From: Cypionkella psychrotolerans
Lineage (GTDB): Bacteria > Pseudomonadota > Alphaproteobacteria > Rhodobacterales > Rhodobacteraceae
Reading direction: 5' to 3'
NCBI RefSeq assembly: GCF_001294535.1
Contig: NZ_LGIC01000090.1
Coordinates: 62,001 to 126,000 of the forward strand
DNA length: 64,000 bases
Of this stretch, positions 33,433-42,155 are shown piece after piece. The notes below the pieces were generated by a model that was not told the DNA's origin, made no database searches, and worked only from the letters and a program-made list of their open reading frames with translations. The position numbers and the translations under genes are program-made. Position 1 is the stretch's first letter. Every line of letters starts with the position of its first letter.

Positions 33433-34290
33433 GTGCAGGTATTTCTGGCAAACGACACCTCGCGCAGCGCACATGCGGGCTGCAAAGCGGTCATGCGATC
33501 ACTGCACGCCGCGATCGCCGCCGTGCCGGGGTTAAAGATTTGCGGCACCCACAGCGTCGGCACTCGCGAGATCGACGAGAGCGCCTTCTATGCCGCAGAT
33601 GCCGTGCTGATCAACGGCGAAGGCACCATCCATCATTCCGGCCAACATGCGACCTATCTGCTGGCGCTGATTGCCGAGGCGAAGGACGCGGGCAAGAAAG
33701 TGCTGCTCGTCAACGCGCTGTTCCAGCAATACGAATGCCAATCCGATGATATTCTGGCCGATCTGGCCTTGCTCACAGTGCGCGAGCCGCGCAGCGCTGG
33801 CTTTGCCCGCCGCTATGGTGGCACGCCCCGCGTATTGCTCGATAGCGCCGCCGATCCGGCCTTTACCGAAGGCGGCACGGCCACGCCGCTGACGCATGGT
33901 TGGGTGATCGGCGGCTACATCGACAGCGGGTTGCTGAAAGACCCGTTCAAGCGCATCGTGGGCCACCATTTGAACATCCACAAAAGCCCGTTTGAGGATA
34001 TCATCGCCACGCTGCGGACTGCCGAGTTGTATTTCACCGGGCAACATCACGGAGTTTACGCAGCAGCGATTGCGGGGTGCCCGTTTATCGTCACGCCCTC
34101 CAACAGCCATAAGATCGAGTCGTTTGTGGAATGGACCGGCCTGCCAATCCCGATCTGCATGCAGCAAAAAGAAATCCTGCCCGCCGCCGCCTTCGCTCTG
34201 CGCAATCCCTCGATCTATGGCGAGTTGCAGGATTTTATGAAAAGCCAGTCGGTTCTGACCAGCGCGATGCTGGTCGAGGCTTTGGGCTGA
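33433..34290 (+). CDS. Polysaccharide pyruvyltransferase-like protein
   Basis: This 285-aa protein of the polysaccharide pyruvyl transferase fold has an N-terminal region with AVLINGEGTIHHSGQHATYLL. A later segment ELYFTGQHHGVYAAAIAGCPFIVTPSNSHKI resembles the donor-binding half (the R/G-HHG motif of pyruvyltransferases and GT-B relatives). Known members add ketal-pyruvate from PEP to exopolysaccharide sugars. The start is GTG 33433 after GTGAGGAATT. It stands alone, about 20 kb from the exopolysaccharide locus. Confidence 0.8.
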   Translation: MQVFLANDTSRSAHAGCKAVMRSLHAAIAAVPGLKICGTHSVGTREIDESAFYAADAVLINGEGTIHHSGQHATYLLALIAEAKDAGKKVLLVNALFQQYECQSDDILADLALLTVREPRSAGFARRYGGTPRVLLDSAADPAFTEGGTATPLTHGWVIGGYIDSGLLKDPFKRIVGHHLNIHKSPFEDIIATLRTAELYFTGQHHGVYAAAIAGCPFIVTPSNSHKIESFVEWTGLPIPICMQQKEILPAAAFALRNPSIYGELQDFMKSQSVLTSAMLVEALG

Positions 34291-34359
34291 CAGCTGCGGT
34301 GACCGCAGTTCGGCAAGATTTGTGATATTGCGCCATGCTAGCCCTTTTTTAGAAGGAGC

Positions 34360-35202
34360 ATGTCCAAGATGACCAACGGCTATGAAACCCGCCTGATCCG
34401 CGAGTTGGATTTCATCCATGACGACCCCGCTGGGGATTTGAGCTTGGATGCACTGGCAGATGTTGCGGCACTGTCTCGGTTTCACTTTCACCGGGTGTTT
34501 CATGCGGTGATAGGGGAAACGGTCGCGGCGGCGGTACGGCGGATGCGGGTGTACCGCGCGAGCGTTGCACTGGTGCAGACCACCGCGCCCTTGGCCAAGA
34601 TCGCCCACGCGGTTGGTTATCCCAACCTTGCCTCCTTCACCCGCAGCTTTGCCGAACTTTATGGTGTGCCCCCGGCCGCCTTCCGCGCCAAGGGCGAGCT
34701 GCGCCCCCTGCCCCCCTTGTTCAGAACTGGAGTACCGCCGATGTATGCCGTTGAAATCCGACAAGACCCCGCCCGCAGGCTGGCCGCGATGCCGCATAAG
34801 GGCGCTTATACCGAGATTGGTCGTGCCTTTGAAAAAGGCGGTGCGGTGCTGGCTGCGCGCAAGCTGATGGGTGCCTGTGGCGGCATGGTCGGGGTCTATT
34901 ATGATGACCCTGCCGCGGTAGCTGTGGCGGACCTGCGCAGCCATGCCGGGTTTGAGATTGGCTCTGGCCCGATTGATCCGCCGCTGGAGTTGGTGAACCT
35001 GCCCGCCGGACGCAACGCCGTGCTGCGGTTTAAGGGTTCTTATTCTGGCCTGCCCGCCGCCTATGAACAGCTATACCGCAACTGGTTGCCGGGATCGGGC
35101 GAAACCCCAGCCGACAGCCCGGTGTTCGAGGTTTATCTGAACACGCCGATGGATACGGCACCCGAGGAATTGCTGACCGAGATTTGCCTGCCGCTGGCTT
35201 GA
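34360..35202 (+). CDS. AraC-family regulator with GyrI-like effector domain
   Basis: This 280-aa protein has an N-terminal AraC-type double helix-turn-helix (about 10-108: LSLDALADVAALSRFHFHRVFHAVIGETV and PLAKIAHAVGYPNLASFTRSFAELYGVPPAAFR). It is followed by a GyrI-like ligand-binding domain from about residue 127 (MYAVEIRQDPARRLAAMPHKGAY). Relatives such as Rob, SoxS-GyrI fusions and BmrR-type sensors respond to lipophilic drugs. AGAAGGAG precedes ATG 34360. No efflux gene is adjacent, so the regulon is unknown. Confidence 0.9.
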   Translation: MSKMTNGYETRLIRELDFIHDDPAGDLSLDALADVAALSRFHFHRVFHAVIGETVAAAVRRMRVYRASVALVQTTAPLAKIAHAVGYPNLASFTRSFAELYGVPPAAFRAKGELRPLPPLFRTGVPPMYAVEIRQDPARRLAAMPHKGAYTEIGRAFEKGGAVLAARKLMGACGGMVGVYYDDPAAVAVADLRSHAGFEIGSGPIDPPLELVNLPAGRNAVLRFKGSYSGLPAAYEQLYRNWLPGSGETPADSPVFEVYLNTPMDTAPEELLTEICLPLA

Positions 35203-35236
35203 AGGCGGCGTAAACCCAAGGCCCAAAAACAGCACA

Positions 35237-35278
35237 GCCCCGTGGGTTACCACGGGGCGTGCATCCTCCCGAGGATGC
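35237..35278 (+). terminator. Tandem hairpins after the AraC/GyrI gene
   Basis: Two adjacent perfect hairpins: GCCCCGTGG/CCACGGGGC with loop GTTA (35237-35258), then GCATCCTC/GAGGATGC (35261-35278). They sit in the convergent gap before mcl1. There is no T-run right after either, so they may act as a processing or transcript-end structure, or as a small RNA. Confidence 0.45.
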
Positions 35279-35399
35279 GGCATCGGGCCTCCTCTCCCTT
35301 TGCCGCGCGGGTATCTCTGGGGCATACTGTCGCATGCCGCAGCGTCACAGTGCCGTCACAGAACGCACGAGTCAACAGGATCTTTTCGGCGCTGAAACA

Positions 35400-36359
35400 T
35401 TAAGCAGCGGCGATCATTTCCGCCTGTTTCACGATCACTTCCGCCTGTTTAATCGAGGCAATATCGACCAGACGGCCCTTAAAGACCGTGGCACCCTCGC
35501 CCCGCGCCTTGGCATCTGCCATCGCGGTGAGAATCTCCCGCGCCTCAGCCACAGCGGCTTCAGACGGCGTGAAGACCTCGTTCGACAAAGCGATCTGTTT
35601 GGGGTGAATCGCCCATTTGCCAACCATGCCCAAAGTGGCCGAGCGGCGGGCTTGGGCGCGAAAACCCTCATCATCGCTGAAATCGCCGAACGGCCCATCG
35701 ACGGGCAAAATGCCATGGGTGCGACAGGCGGCAACGATGGCCACTTGCGCCCAATGCCACGGGTCGGACCAATGCTTCACACCCTCGCGCAGCATGTAGT
35801 AGTTTTCCTGCGTGCCACCGATGCCTGTTGTCTGCATCCCCATCGAGGCCGCGAAATCCGCAGCCCCCAAAGACATCGCCTGCAAGCGCGGGCTTGAGGC
35901 CGCGATTTCCTCAACATGCGCGATGCCAGCGGCGGATTCGATGATCACCTCGAAAGAGATCGGCTTGGCACGGCCCTTGGCGCGTTCAATCGCGGTGACG
36001 AGGGCATCGACGGCATAGACATCTGCGGCACAACCCACTTTGGGAATCATGATCTGATCTAAGCGCGGGCCGCATTGCTCCAGCAGATCAACCACATCGC
36101 GATACCAGAACGGAGTATCGAGGCCGTTGATCCGCACCGACAGGGTTTTCTTGCCCCAATCGAGCGTATTGACCGCCTCGATGATGTTGGCGCGGGCTTG
36201 GTCTTTGTCGGAAGGTGCCACCGAATCTTCCAGATCAAGGTTGATCACATCCGCCGCCGAGGCGGCCATCTTGGCGAACAGCGCGGGGCGCGAGCCGGGG
36301 CCGAACAACTGGCAGCGATTGGGGCGTGCCGGGGGGCTGGGTTGCAGACGGAAGGACAT
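35400..36359 (-). CDS. mcl1: L-malyl-CoA/beta-methylmalyl-CoA lyase
   Basis: This 319-aa CitE-like CoA-ester lyase is recognised as Mcl1 by its whole length: SFRLQPSPPARPNRCQLFGPGSRPALFAKMA, the Mg-binding DLEDSV, RINGLDTPFWYRDVVDLLEQ and EVIIESAAGIAHVEEIAA, with GWAIHP-type KWAIHPKQ near the end. It interconverts malyl-CoA with glyoxylate plus acetyl-CoA, and methylmalyl-CoA with glyoxylate plus propionyl-CoA, a key step of the ethylmalonyl-CoA pathway. ATG 36359 is chosen for GAGG seven bases upstream. Confidence 0.95.
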   Translation of the reverse strand: MSFRLQPSPPARPNRCQLFGPGSRPALFAKMAASAADVINLDLEDSVAPSDKDQARANIIEAVNTLDWGKKTLSVRINGLDTPFWYRDVVDLLEQCGPRLDQIMIPKVGCAADVYAVDALVTAIERAKGRAKPISFEVIIESAAGIAHVEEIAASSPRLQAMSLGAADFAASMGMQTTGIGGTQENYYMLREGVKHWSDPWHWAQVAIVAACRTHGILPVDGPFGDFSDDEGFRAQARRSATLGMVGKWAIHPKQIALSNEVFTPSEAAVAEAREILTAMADAKARGEGATVFKGRLVDIASIKQAEVIVKQAEMIAAA

Positions 36360-36383
36360 TTTTGCCTCGCAAGGATATTTCAC

Positions 36384-36703
36384 AGTATTTGCAACATTTG
36401 GTATATTGTTGCGTCATTGACGGCAAGTTGAATTTGCAGTTGCAGCAATTTGGCAAGCAGTCGCGCAGAAATTATTGATCTTTCTGCGATAAATCATAGA
36501 TTTTGGCCATAAATCCGAAGATTATTCCGATAAATCAGAGAATTCATTATACTAATCCCTACACCAAAGCCTTTGCGTGCAGTTCCTTGCAAAGGCTCGC
36601 CGCACAGCAGCGGCACAATGGAGCGACCTTGACCTCCCCGCGCTTCTGTCTCACACCCATGCGCGCAGAATGGGCCGCCCTGCGCGGATTTGAGGATAAC
36701 ACG
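36384..36703. promoter_or_regulatory. Divergent promoter region of mcl1 and the aminotransferase
   Basis: About 320 bp of AT-rich DNA between divergent starts. GCAACA (36391-36396) and TGTTGC (36407-36412) form a perfect 6-bp dyad 10 bp apart, about 30 bp before the mcl1 start. A second weaker TTGC/GCAA pair lies near 36438-36452. These could be operator sites for a regulator of acetyl-CoA assimilation. Confidence 0.5.
36391..36412. promoter_or_regulatory. Inverted repeat in the mcl1 promoter
   Basis: GCAACA-N10-TGTTGC, perfect arms, immediately upstream of the mcl1 ribosome-binding region. It is a candidate repressor or activator site; the binding protein is unknown. Confidence 0.4.
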
Positions 36704-37564
36704 ATGACCAGAACCGTCTACCTGAACGGCGAATACCTGCCGGAAGCCGAAGCGAAAGTCTCGATCTTTGACCGCGGCTTTCTGATGGCCGATGGCGTCT
36801 ATGAGGTCACCTCGGTGCTGGGCGGCAAGCTGATCGACTTTGGCGGCCATTGTGTGCGGCTGGCGCGAAGCCTGTCGGAATTGGAGATGCAGAACCCGCA
36901 CTCGGATGCCGAATGGCTGGCGATCCACCGCGAATTGGTGACACAGAACGGCATCAGCGAAGGCATGGTCTATCTGCAGGTGACGCGCGGCAATCCGGGG
37001 GACCGGGATTTCGCCTATCCGCCGGAGGATGTGACGCCGACCGTGGTACTGTTTACCCAAGCCAAGCCGGGGCTGGCCGACAATCCGGTGGCGAAGGTCG
37101 GGTTCAAAGTGATCTCTATCCCCGATATTCGCTGGGGGCGACGCGATATTAAAACGGTGCAGTTGCTCTATCCTTCGATGGGCAAGATGGCGGCGAAGAA
37201 GGCCGGGGTGGATGACAGCTGGTTTGTTGAGGATGGCGTGGTGACCGAGGGCACCTCAAACAACGCCTATATCGTCAAAGGCAACAAGATCATCACCCGT
37301 CAGCTTTCCAGCGATATTCTGCACGGCATCACCCGCGCGGCGGTGCTGCGCTTTGCGGTAGAGGCGCAGATGGAGGTTGAGGAGCGGGCGTTCTCCATCT
37401 CTGAGGCCCAAGACGCGGATGAGGCGTTCATCACCTCGGCCTCGGCCTTTGTGATGCCAGTGGTTGAGGTTGACGGAGCGGCAGTCGGCACGGGAAAGCC
37501 AGGCCATATCGTGGCGCGGCTGCGCGAGATTTACTTGGATGAGATGCGCAAGGCGGCGGTCTGA
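36704..37564 (+). CDS. D-amino-acid aminotransferase (class IV PLP enzyme)
   Basis: This 286-aa fold-type IV aminotransferase resembles D-alanine aminotransferase (Dat). It has YLNGEYLPEAEAKVSIFDRGFLMADGVYEV at the N-terminus, the catalytic Lys in DIKTVQLLYPSMGK near residue 147, and VTEGTSNNAYIV for PLP phosphate binding near 180. It would interconvert D-alanine and 2-oxo acids with D-glutamate, feeding peptidoglycan precursors. Branched-chain aminotransferase relatives share much of this pattern. ATG 36704 follows TGAGGATAACACG; the frame is open for 67 more codons upstream without coding features. Confidence 0.9.
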   Translation: MTRTVYLNGEYLPEAEAKVSIFDRGFLMADGVYEVTSVLGGKLIDFGGHCVRLARSLSELEMQNPHSDAEWLAIHRELVTQNGISEGMVYLQVTRGNPGDRDFAYPPEDVTPTVVLFTQAKPGLADNPVAKVGFKVISIPDIRWGRRDIKTVQLLYPSMGKMAAKKAGVDDSWFVEDGVVTEGTSNNAYIVKGNKIITRQLSSDILHGITRAAVLRFAVEAQMEVEERAFSISEAQDADEAFITSASAFVMPVVEVDGAAVGTGKPGHIVARLREIYLDEMRKAAV

Positions 37565-37609
37565 AACGGCGGCTCGGGCTTGCATATAGCAAAGCCCGAG
37601 CCGTCATTG

Positions 37610-38566
37610 CTAAAACTGAAACACGGACACCTGCGAGATCGCGAAATTGTTCGCGTTCAGCAGATGGGCCAGTTCGATGGTTTGATCAGGATCGGCATTA
37701 CTTTCCAGTCCGACCGTAACAGTGCCAGTGTCGGCGTCCGTCTGTGAAAACAGTGTCCACTGCGACAGATCGGCGACGCGCTGATCGACATCCAGCTCCA
37801 GACGGTCATCGTTGCCATCATAATCGCTGACGGTGATCGCTTCTGCGTCGTCGCGCTCATGCACAGTGACCATCAGATCATTGCCCGCCCCGCCCGTTAG
37901 CGTGTCGCCATCATCGCCGATCAACAAATCATCCCCTGCCCCACCCGCGACGTGATCCGAAGCCTGCTCGGCGGTTACCCAGCCATCCAGCTGATTGTCG
38001 GTGGCCGAAACAATATCATTGCCGTCGCCACCATCCAACGTGTTTTGGCCAGAGTAATCCCAGATTTCATCATTGCCTGCGTCGCCATGCACAACATCAT
38101 CGCCAAGCTGGCCGTGTTCAAACGCGTAATCGGAAACCGCGCCATCCACCCAACTGACATCATTGCCCGAGCCGAGCGAAATCTGATCATTGCCTTCCTC
38201 GCCCAGCATAAGGTCACTGCCGCGACCGCCGAACAGGCTGTCATCACCGCTGAGCCCAAGCACAACATCGTTACCCGCGCCGCCATAAAGCTGGTCATCC
38301 CCCGCGCTGCCATCGACAAAATCATCGCCGTCGCTGCCGCTTATGGTGTCATCGCCTGCGTTCCCTATCAAAGAGTCATCGCCGCCAAGGCCGCTGATCT
38401 GATCGTCGCGTGCAGTGCCAAGAAGGGTGTCGCTGCCATCGCCACCCGTCAGCGTCTCGCCAGTATGATCAGGTTCGTCAGGTTTGTCGTCATCGTGGCT
38501 AGACCCGGAAAAAGCGAAACCAAGTATCGGCAAGGCGAGTAACAGCAAAAATTCCATCTTTGGCAC
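37610..38566 (-). CDS. Second RTX-type calcium-binding repeat protein
   Basis: This 318-aa protein begins with a short hydrophobic segment (EFLLLLALPILGFAFSGSS) that is a signal peptide or anchor. It then has many glycine/aspartate nonapeptides (GGDGSDTLLG, YGGAGNDVVLG, FGGRGSDLML, HGDAGNDEIW) through about residue 230. The last 80 residues have no repeats. It is a small surface or secreted Ca-binding protein of unknown function. The start is GTG 38566; an ATG three codons later (38557) is equally possible. It is convergent with the aminotransferase gene. Confidence 0.82.
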   Translation of the reverse strand: MPKMEFLLLLALPILGFAFSGSSHDDDKPDEPDHTGETLTGGDGSDTLLGTARDDQISGLGGDDSLIGNAGDDTISGSDGDDFVDGSAGDDQLYGGAGNDVVLGLSGDDSLFGGRGSDLMLGEEGNDQISLGSGNDVSWVDGAVSDYAFEHGQLGDDVVHGDAGNDEIWDYSGQNTLDGGDGNDIVSATDNQLDGWVTAEQASDHVAGGAGDDLLIGDDGDTLTGGAGNDLMVTVHERDDAEAITVSDYDGNDDRLELDVDQRVADLSQWTLFSQTDADTGTVTVGLESNADPDQTIELAHLLNANNFAISQVSVFQF

Positions 38567-38689
38567 CCGGTAAAATCATTCTGAATTGGATTAGAAGAGC
38601 GAAAGCAGCTGCGCGTCAACTTTCGCAACAATTTTGCCTTAAATTTTCCACAATTTTAGCCTGATCTCGCGATTGTTTCCAAAAGAGCG

Positions 38690-39421
38690 CTAACCAGCCA
38701 GCCCCGCCAGCACTTCGCTTAGAATCGGCGCAAGCCGCAGCGCCCAAGCTTGCTGTTCGGCCTCGGTCGCGATCAGATCATTGCGCAACTCTATCAAGGT
38801 GTTATGCCGCCCGGGTTGCAGCGCGTGCATGTCAATCGCATCGCCGGGAAGATGGCCTGCGTAGGGCTCGTTGTCACCGATGCAGAGGTCGGTCTCGGCC
38901 AGCAAGCGGGCAATCAGTGGCTTGGAAAACCGCTCGTCCAGATGGCTATACAGCACACCCACATGCCAAGGCCGTGGCGGGCGACCTTTCAGGCAAGGCG
39001 TGAAGGAATGAATTGCAAGGATCACCGTATTGGGCTGGCGGGCCGCCAACCGCGCATAGGCTGCGTGGTAGGGACGGTAGAGCGTATTCAGCCGCCGCTC
39101 GGTTTCCACGGCATCGACGTGACGGTTGGCGGGGATGATGGTGCCGTCATAGAGCTTCATCACCAAGGTCGGGTCATCCTCGCCCCGGTTGGGATCAATC
39201 ACCAGACGCGAGAAGTCTGAGCAGATCACCGGGCTGTCGAGTGCCACGCCCAAAGCCCGCGCCAAACCCGCCGCCCCGACATCATAAGCAATGTGGCGCG
39301 CCATATCGGCATCGTTGATCCCCAAAGTGCCGCCCAAATCATCAGGCACCCGGTTGGTTGCGTGATCACACGTCACTAGCCAGCGCCCCGGCCTGTTTTC
39401 GCCCGAAATCGAAAAAGCCAT
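38690..39421 (-). CDS. N-formylglutamate amidohydrolase-like protein
   Basis: This 243-aa metalloamidase-like protein of the HutG2/FGase type has VTCDHATNRVPDDLGG near residue 16, SDFSRLVIDPNR near 69, LAIHSFTPCLKGRPPRPWHVGVLY near 135 and GHLPGDAIDMHAL near 185. Full family members release formate from N-formylglutamate in histidine degradation. No hut genes are nearby. ATG 39421 is divergent from pyruvate kinase, 137 bp apart. Confidence 0.85.
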   Translation of the reverse strand: MAFSISGENRPGRWLVTCDHATNRVPDDLGGTLGINDADMARHIAYDVGAAGLARALGVALDSPVICSDFSRLVIDPNRGEDDPTLVMKLYDGTIIPANRHVDAVETERRLNTLYRPYHAAYARLAARQPNTVILAIHSFTPCLKGRPPRPWHVGVLYSHLDERFSKPLIARLLAETDLCIGDNEPYAGHLPGDAIDMHALQPGRHNTLIELRNDLIATEAEQQAWALRLAPILSEVLAGLAG

Positions 39422-39558
39422 GCTGTTCCCGTCACAATTCCTCGACTTCTGCTGTTTATGCTACCGCGACCAAAACCGCCAGTTGCTCCGCGCGTCAGTT
39501 TGTTCCATAAGACGCGCGGCCCACCACGAAAAATAGATGCGACGAAAAGGAAAAAGGC

Positions 39559-41007
39559 ATGAGACGCCTTCGGAACGTAAAGATCGTGGCCACTCTGGGC
39601 CCAGCCTCCAGCGACTATAAAATGATCCGTGCGCTGTTTGAGGCCGGGGCCGATGTGTTCCGCCTGAACATGAGCCACGGCACCCATGCCGAGCAGGCCG
39701 CGCGCCATACCATCATCCGTCAGGTCGAAGCCGACACCGGGCGTCCGATCGCGATTTTGGCAGACCTTCAGGGGCCGAAGCTGCGGGTCGGCGTGTTCGC
39801 CAATCCGGCGGGCGAAACCTTGGTTGAGGGCGCTGCTTTCCGCATGGATCTCAGCAGCACGCCGGGCGACGCAGCCCGGGTGCAACTGCCGCACCCCGAG
39901 ATTTTTGCAGCACTTGAGCCGGGTGCTTCGCTGCTGGTCAATGACGGTAAGATCCGTGTGCGGGTCAAGGACTGCGGCAAGGATTACGCGAATTGCGTGG
40001 TTGAAGTCGGTGGCGTGATTTCCAACCGCAAGGGCGTCAACGTGCCCGACGTGGTGCTGCCACTGGCAGCTTTGTCCGCCAAAGACCGCGAAGATCTGGA
40101 ATTTGCCTGCGAACTCGGCGTCGATTGGCTGGCGTTGTCCTTCGTGCAGCGCCCCGAGGACGTGATTGAGGCGCGGGTTTTGGCGCGCGGTCGTGCCGCG
40201 ATCCTGTCGAAGATCGAAAAACCTGCGGCGGTGAAAGCCTATGACGCGATTCTGGCTGTCTCAGATGGCATCATGGTAGCGCGTGGCGATCTGGGCGTTG
40301 AATTGCCCGTCACTTCGGTGCCGCCAATCCAGAAACGCCTTGTGCGGGGTGCGCGAGCTGCGGCCAAGCCGGTGATCGTGGCGACGCAAATGCTCGAATC
40401 AATGATCGAAGCGCCTGTGCCGACCCGCGCTGAAGTCTCGGATGTGGCGACTGCGATCTATGAAGGTGCCGATGCGGTCATGCTGTCGGCCGAATCGGCT
40501 GCAGGTAAATATCCGATCGAAGCCGTCACCACGATGAACAACGTCGCGATGTCTGTCGAAAAAGACCCGACCTATCGTCAGGTGATTGAGGCCTCGCGGC
40601 AAGTGCGGCGCGAAACCATCGCCGATGGCATCGTGGCGGCGGCGCGTGAAATCGCCGAAGCCACCAATATCAAGGCGATTGCCTGTTTCTCGCAGACCGG
40701 CACCACCGCTTCGTTGGTGGCGCGCGAACGCCCTCAAGTGCCGATTCTAGCGCTGACACCGCTGATGTCGACCGCTCGCCGGATGTCACTGACCTGGGGC
40801 TTGCACTGTGCCATCACCCCGCCGCAAGATCGCTTCAAAGGCGCTGTGCTGGCGGCCGTGAAGGTCGCGCGTGAGGATGGCTTTGCGTCAAGCGAGGATA
40901 TGATCGTCGTCACCGCAGGTGTGCCGTTCAACGTCAAGGGCACCACCAACATCCTGCGCGTGGCGCCCTGCGACGAAAGGTTGATTTCTTTCAGTGAGCC
41001 GGAGTAA
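39559..41007 (+). CDS. pyk: Pyruvate kinase
   Basis: This 482-aa glycolytic enzyme makes pyruvate and ATP from PEP and ADP. RRLRNVKIVATLGPASS opens the TIM barrel. FRLNMSHGTHAEQ, LADLQGPKLRVG, LSKIEKPAAVK (catalytic Lys) and IMVARGDLGVELP follow, then the MLESMIEAPVPTRAEVSDVA strand and AVMLSAESAAGKYP. The last 120 residues form the allosteric C-terminal domain. ATG 39559 has AAAAAGG upstream. Confidence 0.96.
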   Translation: MRRLRNVKIVATLGPASSDYKMIRALFEAGADVFRLNMSHGTHAEQAARHTIIRQVEADTGRPIAILADLQGPKLRVGVFANPAGETLVEGAAFRMDLSSTPGDAARVQLPHPEIFAALEPGASLLVNDGKIRVRVKDCGKDYANCVVEVGGVISNRKGVNVPDVVLPLAALSAKDREDLEFACELGVDWLALSFVQRPEDVIEARVLARGRAAILSKIEKPAAVKAYDAILAVSDGIMVARGDLGVELPVTSVPPIQKRLVRGARAAAKPVIVATQMLESMIEAPVPTRAEVSDVATAIYEGADAVMLSAESAAGKYPIEAVTTMNNVAMSVEKDPTYRQVIEASRQVRRETIADGIVAAAREIAEATNIKAIACFSQTGTTASLVARERPQVPILALTPLMSTARRMSLTWGLHCAITPPQDRFKGAVLAAVKVAREDGFASSEDMIVVTAGVPFNVKGTTNILRVAPCDERLISFSEPE

Positions 41008-41053
41008 TCTTTGACGCAGCCACGGTTGGCGCGTTTGTCAAAGGTGTATCGGG

Positions 41054-41278
41054 ATGAGCAACGATCAGATACTTGTCATCGGCATTATCGTCTGCGCTCT
41101 GGCTATTCCCTCGCTGCTGGCGGCTTTTTCTGAAAGCCGCCCGCCGCGCGCGGGGGCCATAATGATTTTGATCGGCGGCGTGCTGTTGACCTATGCGCTG
41201 ACGCAGAAGGCGGGCGGCTATCGGTTTGAGCAGATCCCACACATCTTCGTGCAGGTCATTGCGGATGTGATCAAGTAA
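41054..41278 (+). CDS. Small two-helix membrane protein
   Basis: This 74-aa protein has two predicted helices (QILVIGIIVCALAIPSLLAAF and AGAIMILIGGVLLTYALTQ) and the conserved-looking SESRPPRAG turn between them. The function is unknown. It follows pyk in the same direction 46 bp downstream, and a near-identical position in other Rhodobacteraceae would support it as real. Confidence 0.7.
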   Translation: MSNDQILVIGIIVCALAIPSLLAAFSESRPPRAGAIMILIGGVLLTYALTQKAGGYRFEQIPHIFVQVIADVIK

Positions 41279-41395
41279 TCCACCGCGATTGCCCCTTGCA
41301 CCCAGCACCCAGCCCGCCTATAGCACCCTCTCGAATACCCCGCGAGACCGGCCTACGTGGCATGCCGAGTCCCGCCTGAAACCACGGAGATGGAA

Positions 41396-41596
41396 ATGCC
41401 CAAGATGAAGACCAAGTCGGCGGCGAAGAAGCGTTTCAGCTTCACGGCCTCCGGTCGGGTGAAAGCTGGCGTCGCCGGCAAACGCCACGGCATGATCAAA
41501 CGCACGACGAAATTCATTCGTGACGCGTCCGGCACTATGTTGCTGAGCCCGTCCGACGCGAAAATCGTCAAGAAATACATGCCCTACGACCGGTAA
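41396..41596 (+). CDS. rpmI: 50S ribosomal protein L35
   Basis: This 66-aa basic protein ([22 protein letters not shown], then [15 protein letters not shown], then KKYMPYDR) is L35, of normal length. ATG 41396 is preceded by CACGGAGATGGAA. An in-frame ATG 13 codons upstream is less likely. It is followed 12 bp later by rplT. Confidence 0.96.
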   Translation: MPKMKTKSAAKKRFSFTASGRVKAGVAGKRHGMIKRTTKFIRDASGTMLLSPSDAKIVKKYMPYDR

Positions 41597-41608
41597 GGAG
41601 AACAGCCG

Positions 41609-41971
41609 ATGTCCCGCGTTAAATCCGGCGTAGTTACGCACGCCCGCCACCGCAAGGTGATCAAGAAAGCGGCTGGCTACTACGCCGCCCGTTCCACGAA
41701 CTTCCGCACCGCGACGCAAGCTGTTGACAAGGCTCAACAGTACGCGACGCGCGACCGTAAAACCCGCAAGCGCAACTTCCGCGCTTTGTGGATCCAGCGG
41801 ATCAACGCCGCTGTGCGTCTGTTCGATATCGAGTTCACCTACTCGCGTTTTATCAACGGTCTGGCGAAAGCTGGCATCGAGGTGGACCGTAAGGTTCTGG
41901 CCGATCTCGCCGTGCACGAGCCCGAGGCGTTCAACGCCATCGCGGCACAAGCCAAGGCAGCTTTGGTCTGA
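41609..41971 (+). CDS. rplT: 50S ribosomal protein L20
   Basis: This 120-aa protein ([43 protein letters not shown]-type core, [15 protein letters not shown]) is L20, needed for early 50S assembly. AAGGAGAACAGCC stands before ATG 41609. Known L20 proteins repress their own rpmI-rplT operon. infC, often first in this operon, is not adjacent here. Confidence 0.97.
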   Translation: MSRVKSGVVTHARHRKVIKKAAGYYAARSTNFRTATQAVDKAQQYATRDRKTRKRNFRALWIQRINAAVRLFDIEFTYSRFINGLAKAGIEVDRKVLADLAVHEPEAFNAIAAQAKAALV

Positions 41972-41988
41972 GACCAATGCGATGATTT

Positions 41989-42019
41989 CAGGAAAAGCCC
42001 TGCCCTTTGCGGCGGGGCT
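41989..42019 (+). terminator. Terminator after rplT
   Basis: AAAAGCCCTGCC pairs with GGCGGGGCTTTTT across a short loop, followed by CTTTTG. It ends the ribosomal-protein transcript before pheS. Confidence 0.75.
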
Positions 42020-42092
42020 TTTTCTTTTGGCGGATCGCTCTGATAGGCTGTTGAACCCTCCGGGGGAGTAATTCAAAAAGAGCAAATCCAAG

Positions 42093-42138
42093 CTGCGGCT
42101 TGCAAATCTACGCCTTGCCCGCTAGCACGAAGCCGCAG
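42093..42138 (+). promoter_or_regulatory. Long-range hairpin in the pheS leader
   Basis: CTGCGGCTT (42093-42101) and AAGCCGCAG (42130-42138) are perfect 9-bp arms separated by 28 bases, ending 17 bp before the pheS start codon. It could influence access to the pheS ribosome binding site. No Phe-rich leader peptide of the classical attenuator type was found. Confidence 0.4.
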
Positions 42139-42155
42139 GAATACCGGAGATTGCT

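Noticed and set aside
33532-34944. 470-codon minus-strand open frame
   Set aside because: Spans two well-supported plus-strand genes in antisense.
41982-42071. Possible short leader peptide before pheS
   Set aside because: The 29-codon frame holds only two Phe codons and overlaps the rplT terminator, so it is not a Phe attenuator peptide.
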